64,000 nucleotides of DNA. Origin: Typhlomys cinereus. Lineage: Eukaryota > Chordata > Mammalia > Rodentia > Platacanthomyidae. Below are positions 52,425 to 64,000 of this stretch, piece by piece. The DNA is taken from contig JALPQD010000016.1 of the NCBI GenBank assembly GCA_023101885.1, positions 6,346,396-6,410,395 on the forward strand, read 5' to 3'. The position numbers were made by a program, and so were the translations under genes. The number at the start of each line of letters is the position of its first letter. The first letter of the stretch is position 1. Under the pieces are notes generated by a model that saw nothing but the letters and a program-made list of their open reading frames with translations, did not search any database and was not told where the DNA came from.

Positions 52425-52635
52425 ATCACAGCACACCTATGATCCCAGCTATTTGTGAGGCTGAGGCGGGATTAGATTCCAGGCCAGCCTAAGCAATTCG
52501 GTGACAGCCTCTCTTCAGCAAACCCCTCCACAGGAGGAGAGGTTACTTCTGGGGCTGTAGTTCAGTAGTAGACAGCTTGCCTGGTCTATGTAAGACCCTG
52601 GGTTCAATCCTTGGTCTGCCAAAGAGCAAAAACAC
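52425..52635 (+). repeat. B1-like then ID-like SINE
   Basis: B1 fragment at 52425-52540; ID at 52545-52635 (GGGGCTGTAGTTCAGTAGTA). Confidence 0.75.
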
Positions 52636-52639
52636 TTTA

Positions 52640-53555
52640 AAAGCATTTAGAAGAGCATTCCAGTTTATCAAAATCTACAGAGCATCTTCCAGCTAGTGGA
52701 AGGTCACAGACAGGCAAACATCTCAGCAGCCTCGAGGGGGAGGAGCAGATAGTATGTGGAGGCGAGTGATGCCACCCCGATTCTCTCTGTTAGTCTTCTG
52801 TCTCAGATCCGATGTCCAGGTCTGATTTTCTCTGTGTCATACTCCTTCTGAAAGCAGTCCTGCACATTTTTCTAACAAAAGAGCTTGCCCTTTCCACTCT
52901 CCACAGCTCCCTGCCTCTCCCTGGGCCCTCTAAGCTAGCAGTTCCAGTCCTGCTCTTTCCTCTTGCCAACCTTGTAAAGATGTCACACTACTGTTTGGAG
53001 AGGGGACCTGCCTTCCCAAAGCACCAAGGCAACACCAGGTATATCTGGCTCCATGTCAAGCTGTCTGGAGTTTTAGTAAAATCTACCATCCTTTGAACAC
53101 TTGCTATGATATTGCCTGACTGATTCTCATCTTCTCCATTTTATGGTAGAGCTAAGGGAGCTTGCCAGAGCTATACTCAGGTTGAGCAGTCTTCAGGGTC
53201 CTCTCACTTACTAGAGCATGAGAGGCTACTGAGACCTGTCCACTCAACGAGTCAGGGGCTCACTGGATCTTAATGGTTGATGAAGCTGGAAGGCAGGTTG
53301 TACAAATGACGCTCAGTAAGACTCATGGGTGGTATGGACACACGTGTCAAAGTCTGAACATAAGAACTCTTGGGAAGCCTGAATACAGAAGATGTTGGAG
53401 GCTTTGGCAGGAAAGTGGGGACAGTAACAAGTTGCTGGAAAGATAGTAATTTGGGATACAGGGTCTTTGGAGATCCATTACATCTGATGATCCTCCTTGC
53501 TGGGACAAGCAAACATACTCGCCTGTGTGACTTACAGGAGACATTTCCTACAGCA
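52640..53555. other. Unassigned; possible L2 and MIR pieces
   Basis: L2-like near 52860-53000 and MIR-like near 53090-53200; otherwise unrecognised. Confidence 0.35.
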
Positions 53556-53924
53556 TTTTTATGTTCGAGAATGTGTGGAAACATCCGAACGTCTGTTAGT
53601 AGGAGAACGGGTGGGTAGAACAGGGCATCTTCACAGTGTGATGCTGTGGCTGACTGGGTGGACATGGACAGATCCCACACGAGCAGTGCAGAGAAGCACA
53701 GATGTAGAATGACTGTGACGTCATGATACCATCACGTATGTTATTTTTGAGACAGCGTCCTGAGTGCTGGAAGTTCAGGTGTGTTCCACACCTGGCTTAC
53801 ACTTACGTACTTTTAGAAACATGTAAAGCAATGTTATATGCAGGTTATGTGTACACACATATATAGAAAAAATATAAACAGTAAGTGGGCTCCTGGCATG
53901 ATGATACGTGACTCCAGAGCTAAT

Positions 53925-54290
53925 CAGGAGCAGGGCCCACACATCTCCCAAGGGTCTGAAGGCAGTTGGTGGTTGCTATGGGAGGGACGGACGTTTTCTT
54001 TAGTGGCGTAGTCACTGGTAAGGTGTCCACACTTCTGTAAGTAGCCCATGTTGCTAGTAGCAACTCTAATAAAAAATATACAAATAAATAAGTAAGTAAA
54101 AAGATATGAAAGCAGACAGAACTAGTTGGGAAGAGAAAGGGCATCCACGTGGAGGAGGGGGGAAAAGGGCTGTGGGCAGTGAACATGATCAAAACACAAC
54201 ATACACATGTATGAAAATGTCACAATGAAACCCATTATTATGTATAATTAATATATACTACTAAGAAAACATAATAAAAAAAAGAAACCG
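53925..54290 (+). repeat. Rodent L1 3' UTR
   Basis: TTTAGTGGCGTAGTCACTGG, GTGAACATGATCAAAACA and TGTATGAAAATGTCACAATG are diagnostic. Confidence 0.85.
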
Positions 54291-54434
54291 AGAACTTGCT
54301 TTGTACTCCCTGCTTTTCTTCCTAGATGTGATATACTGAAGAAGCAACAGTCCCTAACTGTGTGAGGCTCAGGCAACAAACAACATAAACAAGCCAAACA
54401 CACACTATGTTTAATAGTGGTAAGCACCAAGGAA

Positions 54435-54520
54435 GAGACAGGAGACCGGCATGGCTCTGCAGTAGAATGCTTGCCTAACATGTTCAAGGGTCTGGGTTTG
54501 ATTCCCAGCCCTGCAAGAAA
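54435..54520 (+). repeat. ID-like SINE
   Basis: GCATGGCTCTGCAGTAGAAT and GTTTGATTCCCAGCCCTGC. Confidence 0.75.
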
Positions 54521-55495
54521 ACAGAGAGACGGGAACAGAGGCAGAGAGACAGAGAAAAAGAGAGGTGCATACAATGGTTGAAGAGCGCTCTAAGAAACGA
54601 AGGCAAGTGAGGTGACGGAAGGAGGCCCAGGTCTTTATTTCTGGTGCTGTGTGGCAAGTAGAGAGGGCAGGCCAGGCCAAGAGGACGGCAACCCGCAGAG
54701 GCCTGAAAATGGAATCTGAGAATGGGGTACTGATGCAGGATATGATGGCAACTCAAAACAGGCGGCTGTCCTGAGGTAGGCAAGCCTGTAGGAGGAAGGG
54801 CAGGGCCAAGTCAGGAGCTTGGTGGGGACACACGAGCATTTAAGTGGCGCGTGACCTCCAGAGCAGCTTGCTGAGTTGTATTCAGGTGAGTGGTCTGAGC
54901 TAGAAGGACACTTAGAAAGTCACTAGCCCACCAACAGCGTTTAAAGCCATGAGCTATAGGATTTCATTCCTTATAATTAAAAGAGCTGAAGCAACTCAGA
55001 CACTGTTGGCGCATGCTCATTCTGGGTGGTAACTATGGCAGTGTTGGGAAAACTGTTTTTTGTATGTGGTATTTTGATTTAGCACGTTTGAACTCTTTCC
55101 TAATAAAAAATGCATTAGGAAACAGTAAAGCCGCACAGGCTTCGGGATGCTAAAGGATCTGTCACGAGTGCTTCAGATGGGAAGCGTGGGGGGGTACTGG
55201 CCATGAGCCACAGAGTCCAGTGCGGATTCCTCCTCCCATCAGCCCAAGCTTAGTGACTGAGGTCTGGGCAGTCTCTCCTGGCTTTTGTGTCTCCATTTGT
55301 CAACAAGCATCTGGCCCCTGACTCCTAGGTGCTCCTTTAGAGCTGGTGGGCTCCTTTAGAACCAGGTGGTGGGCACGGCCCCCTGCCTGTTCTGACTATG
55401 CCTCTCACATCTGCCTACTTGTTCTACACATGAAGCTCAAAGAGGGCTTGGTCGGCAGAAGATGACCTTTGTCCCCAGAACATAGAAACTGAAGT
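54521..55495. other. Unassigned intergenic
   Basis: No recognised element or gene. Confidence 0.4.
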
Positions 55496-55499
55496 TAGT

Positions 55500-55825
55500 A
55501 ACACCAAGTGTGGTAGCACACACCTGTAATCCTAACTGGATCACAAGTGTGAGGTCAGCTTGGGTTACATTAAATAAGTGACTAAATAAATAAATTATAG
55601 TTAGGAGAACTAGAAAGGACAGCACTCCATGGTCCCCAGAGCATGAGATTCAAACTTGACCAATCTTGAAAACAGGGATTAGAGAATGTGAGTCTGAAAT
55701 ATAAACATGTGCATAGATGCTAGAATGTAGCTCAGTGGCTGGGCATTTGTTTAATATGACCAAGGCCTAGGTTCCATTCCCACATGCATGTATGTGCATA
55801 TGCGCGCACGCACACACACACAAAT
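55500..55825 (+). repeat. B1-like and ID-like SINEs
   Basis: B1 fragment at 55500-55585; ID at 55720-55790 ending in CACA repeats to 55835. Confidence 0.65.
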
Positions 55826-55974
55826 GCACACACATAAAACATGGGCAACTGGGACAAGCTGCCAAGTTATCAAGTCATACAAGGCATGGGCTGTGAGAAC
55901 AGTATTAACCATTGTGATATTGATGCATAATAATCCTGAACAGTGTTGGGTAGGCTGCTGTTCCTATTTAACCT

Positions 55975-56140
55975 TCACGATCAAAAGTGCAGGGTTAGCA
56001 TTTGCGTGAACCAGCCTTTGTGGACTAGGGGAACAGGCTCAGAGAAGTGAAGCAGCATGTCTACACCACACAATGCAGACAGGGAAAAGCTGGGATGCCA
56101 AGGCAGGAGGTGGGACTCTGACCTCAAATTCTTTGATTCT
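55975..56140 (+). repeat. MIR element
   Basis: GGCTCAGAGAAGTGAAGCAG and GGTGGGACTCTGACCTC fit MIR. Confidence 0.55.
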
Positions 56141-56439
56141 GGTGAGCAGCAAGATCCAGGGAATCGCTGCAGCAAGAGCCAGAGAAGATCATCTGGAGGT
56201 ATCTTATTAGCTGAGCCATTCAGTCACTGTCGGCTCATGGAACTATATCAGGCAATTCACTATGTATAAGCACATAGTGAGCCCGGTCAAGGTCACTATG
56301 TATATGTCAAGGTAACGTGGAAATTAAGACACCGAAGCCTTACCCAAGGATGCTTGTGGTCTACAGAAACTAGTCTACTTGCAGCAGAGTATAATGGTTG
56401 GCTCCAGCCTGCTCATGGGAAGACGCACATCTGCTTGGT

Positions 56440-56790
56440 CAAGTGAGGTGGTTCAGGCCTGTAATCCCAACATCAGGAGAATAACAGGTTCAAGGCTAGT
56501 GTAGGATACATAGTGAGACCTTGTCTCAAAAAAAGCAAAAAAAACAAAACATAATATATGAAGGTCCTTGCTGGGGTAGAGTGGCCCATGCCTGTAATCC
56601 CAGCACCCGGGAGGATGGCAAGTTAGAGGCTAGCCTAGATAGAGAGGTTATGCCTATAATCCCAGTACCGGGGCTGAGGATTTCTGCATGCAAAGCTAGT
56701 CTGTATTACATAGTAAGTAAGTACCAGGCCAGCTGGGAAAAAAGAGAGAGGAAGGGAAGGAGGGAGAGAAGGAGGAAAGAAAGGAAAAGA
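56440..56790 (+). repeat. B1-like SINEs
   Basis: Units at 56440-56545, 56575-56640 and 56645-56735, followed by a purine-rich run. Confidence 0.75.
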
Positions 56791-57289
56791 TAAATAGAGC
56801 CTGAGTAAGGAAATAAGGAAGAGCAAACGGGGGTGGGTGGTGGGGTGGGTGGTAGTGTGATGGCCTAGGTCATGAGTCTCAGAGACTGTTACAGAGCAGC
56901 AAGTGTATAGGAAGGGGAGAGGCAAACCCAGCCATTCCACGTGTATAAGAAGTAAGGCGTCAGGCGCTCCTTTCAAACACTGTACATCGTTGGGAGAAAA
57001 TGACTTGGATGTAGTTATGCATGAAGTTGAAGTCATACTGGGGAAGGAAATATTTAGGACTCTGTGGCTCAAAGGACTCATCTGCTGTATAATAAAAGGA
57101 TTGCTGCTGGGTATGTTGGCGCACATCCTGAATCTCAGCACTCTGAGGCCGGAGGATTGAGAGTCTGAAACCAGTCAGGTCTACTCTGGACCTCACCGGG
57201 ATTTGCCAGTGCAATTTGGGAGATCCATAACATTCTTGACCTTGGGGAAATATGTATTTACATGTACTCTCACCCCTTGGTGAAAAGAT

Positions 57290-57680
57290 CTGTTAGGAAG
57301 GACTGTTTACTTCTCTTTTTGGTTTTTATTGCTGAACTTTGTTCTTTAACAATTTCCTCCATATGTTCTGATCTTATCTCCCTTCTCCCACCCCTGTCAG
57401 CCCCACTTCTTCCTATAATCTTCTACCCAAGTACATGTCTTTATGCTTGTTTTGTGTCCCATTGGATTTAACCAGGACTATTTGTGTAACCATGGGCTTG
57501 AGACTATCCCTTGGAGCCCAGTAGGCATAGATCAGTGCACATAGACTGCACTCCGCACTCCCTTGAATCTGTTAATTATCTGTTATTTATCACTAATTGA
57601 TTAGGCCCCCTCCACAGGTAGCCACTGGCTGAGCTGGCTGGCCACAGCTGTTAGTTCATGACTGCCATGGCTGAGACATG
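57290..57680 (-). repeat. Rodent L1 3' UTR
   Basis: CCCATTGGATTTAACCAGGA and TAACCATGGGCTTGAGACTA are reverse rodent L1 3' UTR. Confidence 0.65.
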
Positions 57681-57689
57681 CTTATTTCT

Positions 57690-57692
57690 ATC

Positions 57693-57756
<64 letters not shown>

Positions 57757-57810
57757 GTCTGTGTATCCATCTGCCTGCCTGCCTGCCTGCCTGTCTGTCT
57801 GTCTGTCTAT

Positions 57811-57848
<38 letters not shown>
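57690..57848. repeat. Compound microsatellite
   Basis: (ATCT)n, then (TGCC)n, (TGTC)n and (TG)n in a continuous 160-bp block. Confidence 0.95.
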
Positions 57849-57849
<1 letters not shown>

Positions 57850-58072
57850 GCACTGTGTGTCCCTGTGAAGGACTAAAGGTGACTTCAGGAATCATCTTGG
57901 ATTGCTTCTACATCTTTCTGTTTCACTCTGGGATTTCCCAGGCTCTGCCCACCAGGACCGGAAACATGGGCCACCGCCATTTCCGCCTGGTGTTTTTCAT
58001 GGACCTAGGATCCAAACTCAGGACCTTCTGCTTTTGAGATGAGTCTTAACCCCTGAGTCATCTCTCCAGCCC
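57849..58072 (-). repeat. B2-like tRNA-derived SINE
   Basis: GAGGGCACTGTGTGTCCCTG to GAGTCATCTCTCCAGCC. Confidence 0.9.
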
Positions 58073-58083
58073 AGTACACGCTT

Positions 58084-58090
58084 ATTTTTT

Positions 58091-58140
<50 letters not shown>
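58084..58140. repeat. (TTTA)n microsatellite
   Basis: About 57 bp of TTTA, separating two reverse SINEs. Confidence 0.95.
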
Positions 58141-58141
<1 letters not shown>

Positions 58142-58375
58142 GTGTGTGTGTGTGTGTGTATCAGAGTCCTCCCTGTGGAGGACCAAAGGTAACTTTGGGA
58201 ATCATCCTGGATTGCTTCTACCTCCTTTTTGCCTCTGGGATTTCCCAGCTCCATCCACAGGGTAGAAAGTGCAGGCCGACAGGCAGCCATCATTTCCACC
58301 TGGAGTTTTTTTACGTGGGACCTAGGATCCAAACTCAGGACCTTCGGCTTGTGAGACAGAGTCTTAACCCTGGAG
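58141..58375 (-). repeat. B2-like tRNA-derived SINE
   Basis: TGTGTGTATCAGAGTCCTCC to GAGACAGAGTCTTAACCC; the tRNA head is truncated. Confidence 0.88.
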
Positions 58376-58399
58376 ACATGCATATTTCTAAATGAAGAC

Positions 58400-60000
58400 T
58401 AAATCTATGTTTCAGTTATTTCATGTCCTCAAGTGGAGCGAGGGGGAGGGGGAGACATGTTCTGAGATCTGCAAAATGGTCAGACACTAAAATAAGCCTG
58501 TGGAGACTCTTTACCAAGCCCTGGACCAATTCTGGTCACGGTTCAACCTGGACGAGACTGCCCAGCGTTACAAATGGTTTCAGCCCCCACAGCTCAGAAA
58601 CTGGGAATCACAGAAGCATTAGGGGAATGGGTTTCCATAGTATCTCTTGGGGCCTTGAGCAATGTCATACTGCCAATCAGCCAGCAAGGAAGCAGTTGCT
58701 GGCACAGGTAGCAAGGAGAGAGGAGAGGCGGTTGGACAGGTGGAGAGTGTTCTCTGGGAGCACTCAGTCAGCTCAAGACCCTGGATGGGTCGGTTCCTGG
58801 AGGAAGCGGGTGACACTGGCTGTGCCACAGGAGATGGGCTGGGATAAGCTCTGAGTGCAGCAGAGGAAGATGTGAGCAGCCATGCTCTGTCATCTGACAC
58901 AAAAAAGTTTTAGTTCAGTCATAAGCTCTAGTTTCCCTCCCACTGGCTTCCCAGCATCCAACACACCTTGGGAGGTGAGGACTGGAGTGTCCCCTATTAG
59001 GACTATAGGTGTCTTATGGGGGGCATTTCTGTACCACAGTGTTACCCCAACTTCTTCCAGTGTCTGCCATAGAGCCATGGTGACAAGTCCCTTTTTTCTC
59101 AGAAACTTCTTGTTCGAGCCCACAGTTTACCAGGACAGACTGAGGCACAGGTGACCTTTACGGATGATTAAGACAAGCAGAAAACTAGAAGCGTCATCCA
59201 GTGAAGGCCAGTGTACATGTCTGCCTTTTTTGGGTGGTGACAACACTTTTCAGCAGAGATCTTCATGGTAGCAGCTGACAGGACACTCAAGCATTTGTCC
59301 ACTCACCATTCACTTGTTCATTCGCCCATTCATTTGTTCATTTATACATTTACTTCTCCATTCATGTCTTCAGACATCCAACATGTCTCCTGACTCGTTC
59401 ATTCATTCATTCACGCATTCATTCAATACCCACAGACTCTTCTGCAGGACACGGAGCAGGTACACGAAGAACCATACAGCAGAGCGGATGGCATTAAGCA
59501 TGTGCTAACATGCCACTAAAGGAACATGGAGAAAGACATTTCTTCCTCCTGTGAGAGGGAGAGATCATAGCAACTCTGGAATTTCTGTGTGGGGTCCTCT
59601 ACAGATCACTGGGTACCCCAATAAAAAGTAGGTGACTACTGTCACCAAGGAATAAGGTTGGGATAGAAAGTGGAACTGGTTAACCCTCCCCTCAAATGCT
59701 CTCTTGCTCCTTCCATCCCATTGTGCTCTAGAAGGAACGGTTGCAAATCTCCCTTGGTGAGGCCTTCTATGGCCAACCAGAAGAGAAAGAAGAAAACTCT
59801 GAGCCTAGCAGGAGTGGCCCAGAGAAGCAGGGAAGAGAAGTGGCAGGTGTAGAGGATGCAAGTTGGTTGCACGTAGCTGCCAATCTGAGCACTGAGTGCC
59901 ATTGGAACCTGACGCTGATTCCTTGACACCTTGGCAGGTGGGCAGGTACATCCCTTTGTGATAGCCACCCAAAGGATTAAAGTGCTCCACCTCCCTTGTG
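58400..60000. other. MT4 upstream region
   Basis: Mostly unique; ATTC repeats at 59310-59430. No coding signal recognised. May hold distal MT4 control sequence. Confidence 0.4.
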
Positions 60001-60012
60001 CCCTCGGATGCC

Positions 60013-60019
60013 TGCACTC
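60013..60019 (+). promoter_or_regulatory. Metal-response-element core (MT4)
   Basis: TGCACTC fits the MTF-1 core TGCRCNC, about 100 bp upstream of the TATA box. A CACCC/KLF-like run (CCACCCCCTA) follows directly, in keeping with epithelial expression. The degenerate core could occur by chance. Confidence 0.45.
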
Positions 60020-60052
60020 CCCACCCCCTAGCCTTGAGCGTCTCACTGAGCC

Positions 60053-60059
60053 GTGTGCA
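60053..60059 (-). promoter_or_regulatory. Metal-response-element core, minus strand (MT4)
   Basis: GTGTGCA on the plus strand reads TGCACAC on the minus strand, matching TGCRCNC, 55 bp upstream of the TATA box. Two cores in under 50 bp exceed random expectation modestly. Confidence 0.45.
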
Positions 60060-60113
60060 GGGCGTCTGGCCCCAGGGAGAGGTGGGGTGAGCTACAGTCC
60101 ACACCTACGCGAC

Positions 60114-60119
60114 TATAAA
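60114..60119 (+). promoter_or_regulatory. MT4 TATA box
   Basis: TATAAA lies 69 bp upstream of the MT4 ATG. Standard spacing puts the transcription start near 60140-60150, giving a short 5' UTR of about 40 nt, as in other metallothionein genes. Confidence 0.8.
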
Positions 60120-60182
60120 GAGGGAGCCTCCAGCTGCTACTGCCTCAACCTTGTTTCTGCAGCTACTCAGCAAACCTGGACC

Positions 60183-62209
<2,027 letters not shown>

Positions 62210-62380
62210 GACCCATCCGTCATGCTGGGAAAGATCCTGGAAGCGTCTGTACAGTGCAAGAATCGCGAAGTTGAAATGATTGTACAATAAGTTGTGCTTT
62301 TTATATATAGGCCCACATGCGGTGTTGACGACATGCATGTAAAGTGCTTGCAGCAATAAAGTTTTCACTTGTGGCTACCT
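62210..62380 (+). terminator. MT4: MT4 3' UTR and poly(A) signal
   Basis: A 3' UTR of about 165 nt runs from the stop codon. The canonical AATAAA is at 62355-62360, followed by a GT-containing stretch. Cleavage is expected near 62375. Confidence 0.85.
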
Positions 62381-62896
62381 GGTGGCTCGGCACATTGTTT
62401 CACCTTATCTCAGCAGGACCGTGAAGGACTGGCTCTACTGCACACCCTGGGCCTGCCCGTGGGCACCCCATCTGCAATGACCGCTCACTCACTGCAAGGC
62501 GCTCTACTCCACCTGAGACTAGCTCTCAGCTCAGGAGCACAGGACAGCCATGAACTCTGAGAAGTGAATGCCCTTGGGAAGGCTCCTAACCAATGACAAA
62601 ACAGAACCTAATGCTCCAGATAAATACCCAGCATTTTAAACTCAGTGATTTCTCCATATTGTCCTCCAGAAGTCTCCAGCAGCCCCTGCGTCCAAAAGCA
62701 CATAGCTAACGTGGCTGCTAACCCACCCTGGCTTCCTTCCTTACCAGATAGACTGGCTCACAGTCAGCACTAGCTGGGATTCTTACCTTGAAGAAAGTAT
62801 TTTGAGTGCACAATCTGCTTCTGAGTAAGGCATGCTTAGTCTGACTCGCCTGGTCCAGTGAGGGCCCAGGTTACCTCACCATTCAAAAGCAGCTTC
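62381..62896. other. MT4 downstream unique sequence
   Basis: No recognised repeat or gene. Confidence 0.45.
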
Positions 62897-63075
62897 TTGG
62901 GCAGATGAGATGGCTTCATGGGTAAAAGCCTTTGTCAAAAACCTGGTGACCTGAGTTCAATCCCCAGAAGCCCACCATGGTGGAAAGAAAGAAGTGACTT
63001 CTGAAAGTTGTCCTTTGTTCTCTATACATATAAAGTGGAATGCACACATGCAGTCTCTCTCTTAGAACTAATTTT
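62897..63075 (+). repeat. B2-like SINE (classic type)
   Basis: GATGAGATGGCTTCATGGGT, GAGTTCAATCCCCAGAAGCC and AAAGTTGTCCTTTGTTCTC. Confidence 0.75.
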
Positions 63076-63090
63076 TTTTAAAGAGTAGTT

Positions 63091-63385
63091 TCTGGGCTGG
63101 AGAGATGGCTCAGGGGTTAAGGTAATGACTTGCAGGCAGAAGGTCCTGAGGTCGGATCCCAGGTTCCATGTAAAAAGCGCTAGGTGAAAATAGCAACGGC
63201 CTGCATTTCTGGCCATGGTGGGCAGAACTTGGGAAATACTAGAGTGAAGCAAAAAGGAGGTAGAAGCAATCCAGAATGATTCCCGAAATCGCCCTTGGTC
63301 CTCCACAGGGACACAAAGTGCCCTCTTACACGCATGTGTGTGCACACACACACAGATAAATAAATAATAAATATTTTTTTAAAAA
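63091..63385 (+). repeat. B2-like tRNA-derived SINE
   Basis: GGGCTGGAGAGATGGCTCAG head, full body and AATAAATAATAAA tail. Confidence 0.92.
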
Positions 63386-63449
63386 AAGAGTAGTTTCTGA
63401 GCTAGAATGAATCGTGACAAAATCTGTGTGTATCTAAAAAACACATGGA

Positions 63450-63720
63450 GGGCTGGAGAGATGCCACAGGGGTTATTCTTCTGCAAGCAGAAGGTCCTGA
63501 GTTCAGATCCCAGGTCCCACATAAAAACACCAGGCAGAAACTATGGCAGCCTGCACTTGCAACCCTGATGGGAGAGCCTGGGAAAGCAAGGAAGTAGAAG
63601 CAATCCGGGATGATTCCTGAAGTCACCCTTGATCCTCCACAGGTACACACAGTGCCCTCTGATACATGCACACACACAAAATCAATCAATCAATCAATCA
63701 ATCAAATATTTTTAAAAATA
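63450..63720 (+). repeat. B2-like tRNA-derived SINE with (AATC)n
   Basis: GGGCTGGAGAGATGCCACAG head; AATC tetranucleotides at 63680-63705. Confidence 0.9.
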
Positions 63721-64000
63721 AAAATCACACGGAAGGCACTAGTGGTTTGGTTACTGGAGTTAAAACATCAAGACAGGATGATTGAGTAAACATGGATTAG
63801 CAAGGAGAAACTGGTGTAGATGCAAAGACAATGCCCACCTCCCATAGACTTCCTAAGAAACAACTTCCTAGATGGATGGCTAAGAAGTCAGGAGTCCCTG
63901 GAGATGCTACTGGGGACGTAGATATTAGTGCCCAACACCCACATTGCAGCTCAATAGAGTGGCAGGTAGCTTCATCGCTAAGATGCTTTGCAGACATGCC

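Noticed and set aside
56635..57141. 168-codon minus-strand open frame
   Set aside because: It spans B1 SINE, a purine run and unique sequence; composition is repeat-like.
57690..57848. CRISPR-like repeat array
   Set aside because: The repeats are contiguous microsatellite units without spacers, in a mammalian genome.
62381..64000. MT3 or another metallothionein exon
   Set aside because: No cysteine-rich CXC/CC pattern on either strand after MT4; the next family member is expected further right.

Overview
This is a gene-poor window of mammalian, almost certainly rodent, genomic DNA. The evidence is spliceosomal introns, an L1/SINE-saturated background, 7SL-derived B1-like and BC1/ID-like SINEs, a B2-like tRNA-derived SINE family in more than 20 copies, rodent-type L1 3' UTRs, and older mammalian repeats (MLT1, L2, MIR, L1M). 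I cannot name the species. The tRNA-derived SINE resembles murine B2 at its head but has a different body, so the source is probably not mouse or rat.

Two genes are supported, and they match the conserved mammalian order BBS2-MT4 ahead of the metallothionein cluster. (1) BBS2, a BBSome subunit, lies on the minus strand. Exons 7 to 1 run from 3166 to 20412 and encode roughly residues 1-268 of about 721; the remaining exons lie beyond the left edge. Its CpG-island promoter is around 20180-20680 and holds a textbook RFX X-box at 20210-20222, as expected for a ciliary gene. (2) MT4, the epithelial metallothionein, lies on the plus strand, complete in three exons (60183-60213, 61535-61600, 62118-62209), with a TATA box, two metal-response-element core matches and a poly(A) signal.

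Layout: 1-20.4 kb is BBS2 with introns full of SINEs; 20.7-22.6 kb is LTR-like sequence and an MLT1 remnant; 22.6-60.1 kb is a 40-kb intergenic stretch of repeats with several unique, possibly regulatory islands (about 32.8-33.2, 37.4-37.8, 46.4-46.6 and 51.6-52.0 kb), a possible retrocopy 3' UTR near 43.5-43.9 kb and a 500-bp purine tract near 46 kb; 60.1-62.4 kb is MT4; the right edge is SINEs. The genes diverge and have unrelated roles (ciliary trafficking; zinc/copper binding in stratified epithelium), so no shared pathway is implied.

The most notable observations are: an extra base at the end of BBS2 exon 1 that breaks the frame into exon 2; a GC-AG splice donor on BBS2 intron 2; the X-box; and a young SINE subfamily (six copies, three with perfect 16-bp target-site duplications) that splits in two by a diagnostic indel. 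I found no new multi-gene system; the long open frames are low-complexity or repeat artefacts.
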